Source: Serripes groenlandicus | Lineage: Eukaryota > Mollusca > Bivalvia > Cardiida > Cardiidae | DNA length: 64,000 nt | NCBI GenBank assembly: GCA_031761405.1 | Contig: JASEVX010000007.1 | Coordinates: 44,036,411 to 44,100,410, forward strand | Direction of reading: 5' to 3' | Shown: positions 9,360 to 19,456 of the stretch, one piece after another | Position numbering within the stretch: the stretch's first letter is position 1 | How the letters are laid out: every line of letters begins with the position of its first letter | Notes under the pieces: generated by a model | Database searches by the model: none | What the model was told of the DNA's origin: nothing | Seen by the model: the letters and a program-made list of their open reading frames with translations, nothing else | Position numbers and translations under genes: made by a program

Positions 9360-12300
9360 TCACGCATCACTGTCATTTTCATTTACATTTGTTGCTGCCC
9401 GAGTCTGATCATTTAGACATCGCACGGATGCATGACACGCACAGAACATTGTGCACGCTAATTTGGCTTTGTTGCATCCACATCCTGATGATTTGCATGG
9501 GTTGTCACTTGCACAATTGCAACGTATAAGTCTCAGTATGTTTGCAGGTGCCAGTTTCACATTTGGTGGAGTGGTTACCGGGATGAGTGACTTTGTTGCT
9601 TCGTCTTTCATGTAACCAAATGCAGTGGGATCCAATGTCGATGGATTCAATTCCAAAGCACTCTTCCAAATCCATGTTTGAAGATGGGCACGCTTAACAT
9701 TCTCTTTGAAAGCTTCAGTTGTTGGTGGCATTGCAGCAAGATTTGGAGTGTTGGTAGCTCCTGCTTTCCCGATCCGTGTAGTCCACACATTCAGTCGGGC
9801 ATTTGACAGTGTCGTAGCCTTGGGTTGTCCATAGCATGATGCTATGAGCGCTGTTGCATCTTTCATCACGTCGGCCATATCTGCATGTATGTCTCCAATC
9901 GATAGCAATGGGAACCCATTTTTCTGCCGCAGCACTTTTAGCAAAGTTCCTTTGCCAACTCCAAAATGTGCACCAACAGTATCACAACCTGTCAATGCGT
10001 GACCTGCTAACATAGAAGGGATGATGTCTCTGTGTCTGTCCACTGTGGCATGTATATCGATTACAGATCTGTCTCTGATGGGCGACTCCATTATCAAGGG
10101 TGACTGAAGGCCTTGCTTTTGGTAGAAATGAAGCAGAAGAACATAGACATCTGTGTCGTCTGCAAGCACCCTGACGGATATTCCTTCATCTGCAAGCATG
10201 ATAGCCTGCTGCACAATAATCACATCAGCCTCCTCATGAGATGTGGCCATATCGTGCCGTTGAATTGGAACACCGCCTGGACCTAGTTCAACAGGAGTGT
10301 CATCTTGGCTGGTGATCACAAGCTTGTGTTTTATGATGAAACCTGCATCGCTTTGCAGATGTTGACAAATGATGTTAATCAGCTGTTTCTTGTTCTCTGT
10401 GACTGTCAGAGTCAGTTTCTGAGATGGAAGGGGTGAAGTTTGACTCAGTTGGAAAACTCTGCAACCGTCATTGCCTCTCGATATCCTGGTTGCACACTTG
10501 GTGCTGTAATCATTGTACCTGTCAAAGACCAAGTACACATCACCGGATTTTAGTCTCTCTTCAATCTTGCCTTTGAATTTCGATACAAAGTCCATCACTG
10601 TTGGTTGTCGTGTTGGTGATGATGAAGGCCAAGTAGGAATCCAAAGGAGAGCACAGCCATCGATCACTGTGCACGTTTCTTCAAGTGTCGCGTGTCTAGC
10701 TGATACGTCAACCTTTGTCTGGTTCTTCAAAGCGGCCTTGGACTTCGAGATACGCATATCTCCAGACTCATCAAACAGAGCTGTAGGAACTGGCGACAGC
10801 TCGCATGACATAACATCATGAAAGTCAACATCTCTGGAACTTGCTTGTAGACCTATCACGCGAGAGTATATCAACTTGGTATCGTATACCTTGGAATCGC
10901 CTACGTCAATTGATTTCTTCATGACAGCCATGGTTTGAACTTTCTTCGAAATTGTGTCGTAGAAACCTCCAGGCAATTTCCGTTCAAACTCACCCATTTG
11001 CTGAGCACCAATTTCAACTGCTCTGTCAACATTCACTGATTCAGGAGCGATTCGTCCATTTACCACATTGACAATGTTCGCTGGGTGCTTCTCTGGGTCC
11101 ATTGGATCGATGCTCACATCCAGTTTTCTACGCAACCCGTCTCTGTCACCTTGGTCTGCAGATATCCTTGCTGGAGCCTCTTCTTTGTGCACTGTCTTAG
11201 AACTAGCCGACTTCTCTCTCAGAGTTGAAACGTCTTCCACAAGTCTGCTACATATGTGCAAGCTAAGGGCCCAGGTCTTGAGAGTTTCTGGCTTTAGAGT
11301 GATGCCAATCACACCAGCTTTACCATGCCCATATCGCATAAATGTTGTCTCGATGAACATGTCGCTCCATATACCATTCCATAAGCCTTGAGTGTGTCTC
11401 ATCACATGAGACCCTTTCATGAAATGCTGGAGTGCATCTCCTGGTAGGGCTTCCATGCGTCGAAGGTAGAATAACCCATATCGCGCGTAGTTTACATGTC
11501 CCGACGCAAAGAAGTAGGGCATAATGAGCTTCACTGCCTCCAGGTGTAATGGCCAATCACCTTCTCGTTCAGCCCGTACATAGAGCATCATTATCAGTAC
11601 TGGTTTGATCAGGTTGTCGACCCACATCTTGGTTGTTCGACTTCTCTTTGCAAGGTCCTCAAGAGTTGTCATGAGATCGTTGTGAGACTTCAGATGTCCC
11701 TGCACAACAATATCTCTCAGTAGCTCCTCAGCTACCATGCGCATGGCTCTCATGTTCATAGGAAATTTCTTTCCTGTCAGCATTTTGCCCACACCTGCAA
11801 ATGTAGATGCCAGAACATCTGCAAGGCCCGAATCAGTCATCAATGTTCCGACTGCACCGACAAAACTCATCAGCATATGCATACCCCCTAATCTGGGAAT
11901 GACCTGAGGAAACAGGTTTGGATATGCCCATTGTACCTCTACTGCAACCCTGTACAGTTGTTGATCTGCAGTAAAGACAGTGAAACCTTGACCAGTTTTT
12001 TCTGTTAACTGCTGTGATTTGCTCATGGCTGTCATGATTGTGTCTGGATGTGCTGGTGGCATATCAATCAATGGTAGATACACTGCTTTAGTTTTGGGTT
12101 GTGTCGCTTCTCCTTGATCGCGACACAAATGCGTATTATATCCATTGAATTCAGGACAGTTATCACGCTGCACAACATCTGTAAAGAACCTGAGGTCACA
12201 CTCATTAGCTCTCTGTCGAGAAACAACCATATGAGCGAGAACACTAAGTGGTGGAACTTGGTTCTTGACAGGTGGCATATCTGGTTTCTTTGGACCATTG

Positions 12301-13781
12301 TATCTCATGATGTCAAGATTGTAGTCAATATCTCTAGACATCTCAGCCTTCTTCAGTCGTGAAATCTCTTGCTGATCATCATGGTGCATGCTTGTATCTG
12401 GCTGGGTCATGAGAACTGCAAGGGAATGTGTTGACAATTTACCGTTCTGAGATGAAATATCTGCATCAAAGTTGTCAACTACAATCTGAACAAGACCATC
12501 TTCAGCATTTGATATTGCTGTCAGTTCAGTGTTTTTCGCTGCATCTACAGCTGCAGACTTCTTGAATCGTAGCAGTTCATCATACGTGCAGGTCACTCCA
12601 AAATCGTTCATTGTCTTTACTAGCTCCTTGGAATCTCGCAGAAGTACACCTAAGCTGATCTGTAGCTGGGTTGGATAATTGGCCAGTACAGATGTGATGA
12701 TATTACCAACAAGATAAGCAGGTAGCGTGTTATCTAACTTGGATGATAAGCATGCGAGGAGGTTCAGAACCGTAGAGCTTACATTCTCTGTGATTTCTTC
12801 ATGATTAAGACGAGTGTTGTACCTGCTCCTGTCAAAACACATATCTCTGACCTCTTGAGTAATCTTGTTTGTCACCCTTGTAATTGCAATATCACAATCA
12901 TCATCCTCAAAATCTGGAATAACACGAAGGGCTTTGCTCGCCCTGCTTTTGAAAGCCAGGATTGTCGCTATGCCTGGGGATGAAAGAATCAAAAGGTCAT
13001 CGTTGAAGTGTTCAGATAGTTTAGTGACAAGAGTCCTTCGAGACATTAAATGCCCACCATTCTCTTCATATAGAGTGTGCAGTTCTACAGAGTTCCATAT
13101 TTGCGACAAGTCATCCTCTAAGATCTTGATGACGAGCTCCAAAGCTGCATCCCTCTCTTGTGTTGTATTTCCTTCCCTTTCAGCAGCATAAGTGTTCTTG
13201 GAAAACATGAACCTAGTACGGCAGTCTCTATGATAACGAGCGTCTGCTGCATGCAAGTCACTTAAAACGCCAGCTAGCCTGACCCTTACCTCGGAAGCCC
13301 ATGTGTCAGTTCGTTCGTCGCATTTGTCAATGATCTCCTGTTCCAAAGACTGTATGTGTCCTGCCCTTTTAACTTGTCTGCAAACAAATGCTGGTCTCCA
13401 TCTTGTCGGGTTTTTTGGATCCTTTTCAGGATTACACACCTCACCACAGAAGAAGCAATTCTGAATAAAGTTGAATTGGGGGAGCTCAGAGCGTCTTCCT
13501 CTTTTTTGAGGGATTTCCTTGGTATCTTGATCCCCATCAGATTGCTGGCGTTTTAAAGCATTCCTTACTTCAGTTGGATGACAGTATTTGTCAACACACG
13601 TCTTGTGGGCTCTAGGACGTTCACTGTTATCATTATCTCGGTTCTCATGAATATTATCTCCATATTGCTTGCTACATTTAATTATAGTCTCTATACGTCT
13701 GGATGTCAGATTGGTTAGTCCCTTCTTCTTTGGGTTCTGGTCACAGTTGAACTTCCAATTAAAGAGGCATTCTTCCTCCAT
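9360..13781 (-). CDS. Transposase with DDE core, FEN/XPG-like nuclease region and CXC cluster
   Basis: Single uninterrupted 1,473-codon frame, ATG at 13781, TGA at 9360. Residues 36-187 hold scattered Cys/His pairs (C62, C67, H68; C109, C112, C116, C134; H184, C187), likely zinc-binding. Candidate catalytic acids are D436/D439 in VVDNFDADISS, D606 in FTADQQLY and E811 in FIETTFMRYG; RLGGMHMLM (about 630-638) and GHVNYARYGL (about 761) are further conserved-looking blocks. Residues about 1080-1300 resemble FEN1/XPG nucleases, with acidic clusters VFDRY (D1087), SHEEAD (1181-1186) and ADDTD (about 1207-1211), then GCDT (1265-1268) followed by a glycine-lysine segment. Residues 1421-1455 are a nine-cysteine CXC (tesmin/TSO1-like) cluster. 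Seen: the motifs. Known: Academ transposases can carry an XPG nuclease. Inferred: it cuts and moves this element in the nucleus. The family name is uncertain; a domesticated gene is unlikely given intact terminal repeats. Confidence 0.88.
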   Translation of the reverse strand: MEEECLFNWKFNCDQNPKKKGLTNLTSRRIETIIKCSKQYGDNIHENRDNDNSERPRAHKTCVDKYCHPTEVRNALKRQQSDGDQDTKEIPQKRGRRSELPQFNFIQNCFFCGEVCNPEKDPKNPTRWRPAFVCRQVKRAGHIQSLEQEIIDKCDERTDTWASEVRVRLAGVLSDLHAADARYHRDCRTRFMFSKNTYAAEREGNTTQERDAALELVIKILEDDLSQIWNSVELHTLYEENGGHLMSRRTLVTKLSEHFNDDLLILSSPGIATILAFKSRASKALRVIPDFEDDDCDIAITRVTNKITQEVRDMCFDRSRYNTRLNHEEITENVSSTVLNLLACLSSKLDNTLPAYLVGNIITSVLANYPTQLQISLGVLLRDSKELVKTMNDFGVTCTYDELLRFKKSAAVDAAKNTELTAISNAEDGLVQIVVDNFDADISSQNGKLSTHSLAVLMTQPDTSMHHDDQQEISRLKKAEMSRDIDYNLDIMRYNGPKKPDMPPVKNQVPPLSVLAHMVVSRQRANECDLRFFTDVVQRDNCPEFNGYNTHLCRDQGEATQPKTKAVYLPLIDMPPAHPDTIMTAMSKSQQLTEKTGQGFTVFTADQQLYRVAVEVQWAYPNLFPQVIPRLGGMHMLMSFVGAVGTLMTDSGLADVLASTFAGVGKMLTGKKFPMNMRAMRMVAEELLRDIVVQGHLKSHNDLMTTLEDLAKRSRTTKMWVDNLIKPVLIMMLYVRAEREGDWPLHLEAVKLIMPYFFASGHVNYARYGLFYLRRMEALPGDALQHFMKGSHVMRHTQGLWNGIWSDMFIETTFMRYGHGKAGVIGITLKPETLKTWALSLHICSRLVEDVSTLREKSASSKTVHKEEAPARISADQGDRDGLRRKLDVSIDPMDPEKHPANIVNVVNGRIAPESVNVDRAVEIGAQQMGEFERKLPGGFYDTISKKVQTMAVMKKSIDVGDSKVYDTKLIYSRVIGLQASSRDVDFHDVMSCELSPVPTALFDESGDMRISKSKAALKNQTKVDVSARHATLEETCTVIDGCALLWIPTWPSSSPTRQPTVMDFVSKFKGKIEERLKSGDVYLVFDRYNDYSTKCATRISRGNDGCRVFQLSQTSPLPSQKLTLTVTENKKQLINIICQHLQSDAGFIIKHKLVITSQDDTPVELGPGGVPIQRHDMATSHEEADVIIVQQAIMLADEGISVRVLADDTDVYVLLLHFYQKQGLQSPLIMESPIRDRSVIDIHATVDRHRDIIPSMLAGHALTGCDTVGAHFGVGKGTLLKVLRQKNGFPLLSIGDIHADMADVMKDATALIASCYGQPKATTLSNARLNVWTTRIGKAGATNTPNLAAMPPTTEAFKENVKRAHLQTWIWKSALELNPSTLDPTAFGYMKDEATKSLIPVTTPPNVKLAPANILRLIRCNCASDNPCKSSGCGCNKAKLACTMFCACHASVRCLNDQTRAATNVNENDSDA

Positions 13782-13802
13782 TCTGTTTCAGGACCTTTGT
13801 AT

Positions 13803-14007
13803 CTGCAATGATAACAAGTGGAAATTAATTATAGTGTATGGAATTAATTCATTTTGTCTGGTTACTTAGAACAAATATTAATAAAAATTATAAATTTATC
13901 TAAGTATGTTTTTTATGGTTCATATATAAAGTAAACTTTGCAACTACAACATTTCCAAATGAAATTATGTTCTATGTTTATATACAATATAAAAAAAATG
14001 ATCTTAC
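13803..14007 (-). other. Candidate 5'-UTR intron of the transposase gene
   Basis: On the minus strand a donor AAGG|GTAAGAT lies at 14008/14007 and an acceptor TTATCATTGCAG ends at 13803, 21 bases upstream of the ATG. Splicing would remove 205 bases of leader. This rests on consensus sites only; there is no transcript evidence. Confidence 0.45.
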
Positions 14008-14647
14008 CCTTCACAAATTCGGTAGAAACTCAAATGGACAATGGGTCATTATTCCTTCTTCAGAAGTGTTCCTGCCACCTTTGAACTCCAAAGCAGTTAT
14101 GTATGTCTTGTGAGAATCCAGTTTTCTAAACGTGTGGTCTTCATGGAATGTTGAGGGTAATGAGGAGGTTCTTGGGGAGGAGAATAACTCATGATATATG
14201 CATTGTCATATCATTGTGGATGTTATGATTTGGTCAGTAGATGGAGGTCAGTGAGTAGAGGCAATGCCTTAGTCACTTTATTGACAGATGTGTGTATGTT
14301 CAACAGGGTATCTCAACAAATACATTTGCTTTGAGATGATAGGCTACATCAATTAGCTTTAATTAAAATGCAGCTTATAAACATCACAAAATATGTTGTC
14401 AGAGTGTGTATACATTGATTGCTTGTTATCGAAGTAGAAATCGCAAACAGCCAATTTCTTGTACACTTTTTTATGATATCATCCAGTATAAATAATGTAT
14501 AAATTGCTCTGCCATCTAAAATAACATTTAGAATTATCAAATATGTATCATATATATCATATCTGGTAAAAAATTCAGAAAAGGGTTCTAAATGCAGCAA
14601 TAAAACATGACAAAGTATACATTTTCACATATTTTTATAGCAGAAAA

Positions 14648-14822
14648 CGCCATTTTGGCGGCCATTATGTTTTTGCTTATATCTCAAACTGCTCAAGGCT
14701 GACAGAGCTCCAGTTTTTTGCTTGTTCACAGTGGATACCTAGACAATCAGAATCCATTAAAAAAAAAACTTATTTCATCAAAACAAGGTTAGGCCCCAAA
14801 TCTGGGTTTGGCTGCCGGACTA
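14648..14822 (-). repeat. Right terminal inverted repeat of the Academ-like transposon
   Basis: Starts inside with CGCCATTTTGGCGGCCATTA and ends TGGCTGCCGGACTA. It is about 10 bases longer than the left arm because of the divergent stretch just inside the outer 14 bases. Confidence 0.85.
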
Positions 14823-14956
14823 TAAGTCGAAAATATTGTGTTTAACTGATTACATCAGAGGATGTTCTATTTTTAGTATAGGTGTATGCGTACTGGTGTG
14901 TGTATTGCCTGTATACTATTGGTTCATGTATTCTATTTACGTGTTACAAATCGTCC

Positions 14957-15028
14957 GCCTCCATAGCTCAGTGGTAGAGCACTGGTCTTGTAAACCAGGG
15001 GTCGTGAGTTCGATCCTCACTGGGGGCT
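14957..15028 (+). tRNA. tRNA-Thr (anticodon TGT)
   Basis: All 72 bases are identical to the gene at 4971, so stems, loop CTTGTAA and B box are the same. It lies 134 bases beyond the end of the Academ-like transposon. A short TTTTT terminator follows at 15033. The downstream flank (CATACAAATAATATACCG, then ATATTAAAAGTACAT) is shared with the copy at 18643, showing duplication of more than the tRNA itself. Confidence 0.95.
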
Positions 15029-15458
15029 GCCGCTTTTTATTCTTTGTATATATATTTTTTTCTATATTCCATAAATCAATGTTCATCATACAAATAATAT
15101 ACCGCCAAAAAATCGAGTTAATTTTTAGAATATTAAAAGTACATTTCTCCTTTATTTTGTACCATAGAACGTGAATTTTTACTGGATCAAGTACTGGATT
15201 AAAGTATTTTTAAATAAAAACAGATTTACTATTAATTCAAGAGACGGATCGTTTAGTTGGAGGATGAAGCTGTCTACCACAATTCTCAGTTATATCATAG
15301 AGACCCGATTTTACAATACATTCGTGTGTTCCTCATACACAGCATGCTTACCACTTCCAAGATATATATGTCATTGAGTTGAAAACGAGCCTCGATATGT
15401 ACAGTGTATATCGTCAATCATCAGAAAGCCTTGATAGACAGCCCTTGTCTTCACCGAG
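15029..15458. other. tRNA flank, no gene recognised
   Basis: The first about 120 bases are homologous to 18715-18830. The rest is AT-rich with no recognisable feature. Confidence 0.5.
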
Positions 15459-15600
15459 ACCTCCCCGGTGGTGTAGTGGTAGAGCGTACACCTCGGCTGT
15501 CTGAGATCACGGGTTCGATCCCCGGCCGAGTCATACCAAAGAATTTAAAAATGGAAAATGTTGAAAACAGCGCAAACGCCGTAAACACCATACACAAACG
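15459..15600 (+). mobile_element. SINE (body 1) with deleted body
   Basis: tRNA-like head with A box GGTGGTGTAGTGGTAGAGCG and B box GGGTTCGATCCCCGG, then GAGTCATACCAAAGAATTTA as in other body-1 copies. It jumps straight from AAAAATGG to the tail TGTTGAAAACAGCG, so about 120 bases of body are missing. Confidence 0.75.
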
Positions 15601-15804
15601 TGACTTTGATGACGAATGTAATGTAGTGTAGGTCGATGAATCCTGGAGGAAGCTTGCGCGTTACACGTTTTCTAATGAATTCTAGCACGAATCGGAAAAC
15701 ATATTCTTGGAAGATGTTGATAATGTTTTCAGGAAGGTGCTGTAATTGTCTGAATGAATATGCTGTTACTAACTACCATGCAGGCGCATCTCAAATGAAT
15801 CATC

Positions 15805-16010
15805 CATTGCCGCGTGGTTAACGTCTGGGACTTGGAAAAAGCCGTCCCGAGTTCGATACCCAGTCGCAGCCGTCTGCAAGGCACCTTTCCTAGTCTAGTA
15901 CTGGTTTCTTAACACATGAGTCATGAATAAGTGAACCATCGCCGTGATATAACTGAAATAATGTTGATAACGGCGTCAAACGCCCATTATACAAACAAAG
16001 CAAACGCCGC
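15805..16010 (+). mobile_element. SINE (body 3) with tRNA-like head
   Basis: Head CCGCGTGGTTAACGTCTGGG and B box CGAGTTCGATACCCAG, a body containing TAGTCTAGTACTGGTTTCTT and CATGAATAAGTGAACC, then the shared tail CGCCGTGATATAACTGAAAT and TTGATAACGGCGTCAAACGC. Confidence 0.75.
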
Positions 16011-16173
16011 TCAAATCTCCACTGACCTATATTGTCACGTGACAGCGACAGAGCCACATGTCAATCTGTAAGTTGTCATTAATACAATCAAATTGAGCCT
16101 CGACTTGATTAACGCGAAACCTACCTTTTCCCCCAAGGACACATTGGGCAAGAAAAACGAACGACTTTCATAG

Positions 16174-16395
16174 TTAACCCTTTCCCTCATATAGACGCTT
16201 TCTGACGCCTCTGCAGCAGACGGCTTTTTGAAAACATAGTGACAAAAGAAGAAATTACTCAAAACGAGCAATTTCTCCTTTTGACACAATGTTTTCCACT
16301 TTTAGTCATAGGTTATCCATTCAATTATAGAGATATTCAATTTTTGACAAAATAAGTCGTCTGCTGCAGAATTGTTGTACGAGGGAAAGGGTTAA
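16174..16395. mobile_element. Family A TTAA MITE, full-length (222 bp)
   Basis: TTAACCCTTTCCCTCATATA to ACGAGGGAAAGGGTTAA. Inner blocks CTGCAGCAGACGGC and GTCGTCTGCTGCAG are present; the hairpin tip ACTCAAAACGAGC has one mismatch. Close to the copies at 401 and 40843. Confidence 0.87.
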
Positions 16396-16536
16396 TATCA
16401 GATCTAATTCTTACCTACGATCGCTTTCCTACAATATCATAGAATGGAACCAGTCCACTTATTTTAATGTTATAAAATATCAGCACTTAATTGGTACACA
16501 CATCACATACTCTCTCAGCCGTGTGTCTATTAAGTA

Positions 16537-16672
16537 TTAACCCATTGCAATAAGCATCTACATTTATGCATCTCCAGCGGACAGTTTTTTAAAACAGTTT
16601 GACAAAAGGAGAACCTGTCATCTATGTTAACAACTCTATTCAATGATGATACTATCATTTACAAATGTGTCT
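16537..16672. mobile_element. Family A MITE, 3' truncated
   Basis: TTAACCCATTGCAATAAGCA, CCAGCGGACAGTTTTTTAAA, TTGACAAAAGGAGAACC, CAACTCTATTCAATGATG. No right terminus. Confidence 0.5.
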
Positions 16673-17187
16673 TTTTTGTTATATACAATTAAAAACAATT
16701 TGGGTTAAATATGTACGGATATACGTTGGACTCTTTGAAAGAGTTATTGTAGGTTGTCATGAATTTGTTAAAATATGCAATACAACATGTAGTGTTTATG
16801 TAATAAAGCATATTGTATTTTATCACATAAATACCCTTATTTTCAAGTTGAGAACAAATCACGGAACAACGATATCCAACATGTGTGATAACAAAAACAC
16901 GTCATACACGCGACTACTGATGACGTCATTTTTACCTTTATCTTTATTATGTTTATTGTTAAGTTGTTAAATTTTACACATTGAAAAATGCAATAATACG
17001 TTATTTTGAATAAATAACGAGTCTTAATTGTTTAAAACATTGGTTTTTTTTTTCTTCTTATTCAAAAATGATGAGGACTACTTTTTTATGCGGTGAATCA
17101 CAAGTTCTCATGAAGAATAGGTTATTCGGTCTTTGTTTTGATGTTGTCAATATTTTTCATTAAAACACACTGTTAAGGTGATAAAAA
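16673..17187. other. AT-rich, no gene recognised
   Basis: A 101-codon plus-strand frame (16665-16970) starts inside a MITE remnant and shows no domain. Confidence 0.45.
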
Positions 17188-17338
17188 GAATCCATCACTC
17201 GTTTTTCTTTGGAGAAGATTTCTTAAATTCGTCTCGAAAAAGAGAGTTATTAACCTCGCCAAGAGGCTCGGTTAATAACCGTCTTTTTCTAGACTCATTT
17301 AAGAAATCTTGATCTCCAAAGAAAACTCATGATGGATC
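17188..17338. repeat. Fold-back element (about 150 bp)
   Basis: Arms ATCCATCACTCGTTTTTCTT..GATTTCTTAAAT and the facing ATTTAAGAAATCTTGATCTC..GATGGAT are imperfect inverted repeats of about 65 bases, closing on GTTATTAACC / GGTTAATAAC around CTCGCCAAGAGGCTC. A MITE-like hairpin seen once in the window. Confidence 0.65.
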
Positions 17339-17594
17339 CTATATGTATCGTATTTCCTATATAGCTAGCTTATATGTTTCCAATGTCATCCGCTGCAAAC
17401 TAAGCAGCTATCTCGAGCTCTTAGTAGACATGTTTGAATAGAAACACTTGCTTACTAAGTTACTATGCATCATGAATAGTTGTTCTATTTCCAGTCTAAC
17501 AATACCTGAACTGAGTTTCAAACAGGCGTAACTAGATAATGTAACACGAATCAGTTAAGTCTGTTTGCAATTTAACCGGTTAACTACTTCCTAC

Positions 17595-17796
17595 ACCCTT
17601 TCCTATATTGAACAAATCTACAACAATGGAATTTGAAAACAAGCAAATACTATTGAAACTCTCTATAAGTAAACTTATAATCATTGAATAAATAGAGTTG
17701 AACACATTGTGGCCAATAGACATATCTCTCATTATGACCAATTTCTCCTTTTGCCACAGTGTTTGCAAACTCCGTCTACATTTGGAAAATGGTTAA
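17595..17796. mobile_element. Family A MITE, old copy
   Basis: ACCCTTTCCTATATTGAACA on the left, GAGTTGAACACATTGTGGCC and ACCAATTTCTCCTTTTGCCA in the centre, GGAAAATGGTTAA on the right. Confidence 0.65.
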
Positions 17797-17839
17797 TACG
17801 GACGACGATATTTGACATTTAAGCAGCCGAGACACGAAA

Positions 17840-18005
17840 TATTGCAGGAAAAGGAAAAATTGCTATATACGGAAAACCTTTTTTCTCTCGCAATTTGTTC
17901 AACTCTGTTTACTAATTATGCTTCCTTTTTTTTGGGCGATATGATACTTACTTCCCTCTGATAAATTGAAAGCAGACGATTCTTGAAACATCTTAGTAAA
18001 TGGTA
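17840..18005. mobile_element. Family A-derived remnant
   Basis: AAAATTGCTATATACGGAAA, CTCGCAATTTGTTCAACTCT and GCAGACGATTCTTGAAAC are recognisable but rearranged. Low certainty. Confidence 0.35.
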
Positions 18006-18134
18006 AGATATCCTAATGAGAGAATATGCGACAATGGTTGATGACCAGTTTTTAGAGTTACAAAATATCCTCTGAGATTTGTAAAGATTTGTAAAGATTA
18101 GCTTTGAAGAGAACTTGCCATTTCACAGGGAGCT

Positions 18135-18363
18135 TTAATCCTTTCCCACATATAGACGCATTCTGACGCCTCTGCAGTAGACCGCTTTTTGAAAACATGG
18201 CGACAAAAGAAGAAATTGCTCAAAATGAGCAATTTCTTCTTTTGTCAACATGTTTTCATTTCTTTTCAATTATTGTACTCTAATTAAAAGGGAGTTTCCA
18301 ATTGTTTTGGGGTATGTCTTTAAAATCGTCTGCTGTAGGTTTGTTGTATGTGGGAAAGGGTCA
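18135..18363. mobile_element. Family A MITE, near full-length
   Basis: TTAATCCTTTCCCACATATA to TATGTGGGAAAGGGTCAA. The hairpin AAAAGAAGAAATTGCTCA / TGAGCAATTTCTTCTTTT is perfect, carrying GAAG on one arm matched by CTTC on the other where other copies have GGAG and CTCC. Confidence 0.82.
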
Positions 18364-18642
18364 ACGCGATCTAGTTAATGCAATGTTCTTCCCTCCGATC
18401 TGTGGTCTTATTGACTCTCCGGTTTTATATCAATTGACGGTACATCGGCGTAAAACGAGTTGGTCTACACTTATAGTTGTATGGTCAAAGTATGCATTTA
18501 CGACTAATTAACATGTAAATGGACAGTAGATGCTTATCTACGTCTACACTGTAAGTAAAAGCATTCATACTCCAAATCGCCAGGAGCGTCTCATTTTGAC
18601 TTGTCCAAATGTGTTGCATTATATACGGTCTTTTTAATATCC

Positions 18643-18714
18643 GCCTCTATAGCTCAGTGGTAGAGCACTGGTCTTGTAAACCAGGGGTCGTGAGTTCGAT
18701 CCTCACTGGAGGCT
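18643..18714 (+). tRNA. tRNA-Thr (anticodon TGT)
   Basis: Same body as the other two, with acceptor stem GCCTCTA/TGGAGGC: two changes in the stem (C to T on the 5' side, G to A on the 3' side) that keep full pairing through G-U. Anticodon loop CTTGTAA and the T arm are unchanged. A strong T-rich terminator follows from about 18720. The downstream flank is shared with the 14957 copy. Confidence 0.95.
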
Positions 18715-18730
18715 GCATATTTCTTTTTCT

Positions 18731-18740
18731 TTTTTTTTAT
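18731..18740 (+). terminator. RNA polymerase III T-run terminator
   Basis: A run of T bases downstream of the tRNA gene. Confidence 0.6.
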
Positions 18741-18834
18741 ATTTATTGTTAATCATTGTTGACCATACAAATAGTATATCGAAAATTAAATGAAGGAATT
18801 ATTTTTTATGATATTAAAAGTACATCGAGTAGAT

Positions 18835-19456
18835 CTAGAAATTGTTATTATACAAAGGAAAATAGAGTGGAATTATCTATCTCGTGATACTGAAAAAAAC
18901 TGGTACGAGTACAACAGACTGGGCCAAACGCTCATTAAATAATTTGTCTCTTTCAAACAGTATGTCTATACTGTGTCTAATACAGACGCACGCCATCGGT
19001 TCTAACCGAGAAAAGGTTTGAAACAAAATGGGCAGACTTCATTTAAAATAAGGAGGTGTCATTAAATGGGTATTAAGCGACACTAATTGGCTGATCATTC
19101 GAAATAAGCGAGTGGTTGAACGACATAGACAAAAGCCACATGGGACAAACTCTCCTGAACTAATGATACATAACGAGTTTCATTTTTCGCCATAATTATA
19201 ATGTACCGATGTCAGGGGAGAAACAGGTCATTCTGATGTACTGTGGAATTCGTAGGATCTGGATCTTCACTGTTGGCCAAAATACAGGTCGTACGCTAGT
19301 ACTGTACACGATACTGAAGGCATAGAACCCTAATCAACCTTTTAACCCCATAGTGATTTCAAAAAAGTGTCTAAAGATGCGAACAATTCGAGTTTGAATA
19401 AGAGAAATATATCTTATGTTTGTCGTCCAGTTTAAGTGAGTCATCTACTCTAACTT
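18835..19456. other. No gene recognised
   Basis: AT-rich intergenic sequence with no repeat or domain that I recognise. Confidence 0.45.

Larger units (their letters stand above)
8502..14822 (-). mobile_element. Complete Academ-like DNA transposon (6,321 bp)
   Basis: The outermost 14 bases TAGTCCGGCAGCCA at 8502 recur as the complement TGGCTGCCGGACTA ending at 14822. After a divergent gap, the ends align again over about 130 bases (TGAAATAAGTTTTTT, ATGGATTCTG, AAACTGGA, CTTTGTCAG), so the arms are about 165-175 bp (8502-8666 and 14648-14822). TAA on both sides (8499-8501 and 14823-14825) is a 3-bp target duplication. One long intact transposase on the minus strand fills the centre. Superfamily: the 3-bp duplication and a FEN/XPG-like region in the protein fit Academ as I know it; this was not searched. 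The intact frame suggests recent or even present activity. Confidence 0.85.

Noticed and set aside
8502..14822. Domesticated host gene instead of a transposon
   Set aside because: Terminal inverted repeats and a TAA duplication surround the intronless coding frame.
15464..15535. Possible true tRNA gene (strong A and B boxes)
   Set aside because: The stems do not close as a standard cloverleaf and the sequence runs directly into the SINE body and tail, so it is a SINE head.
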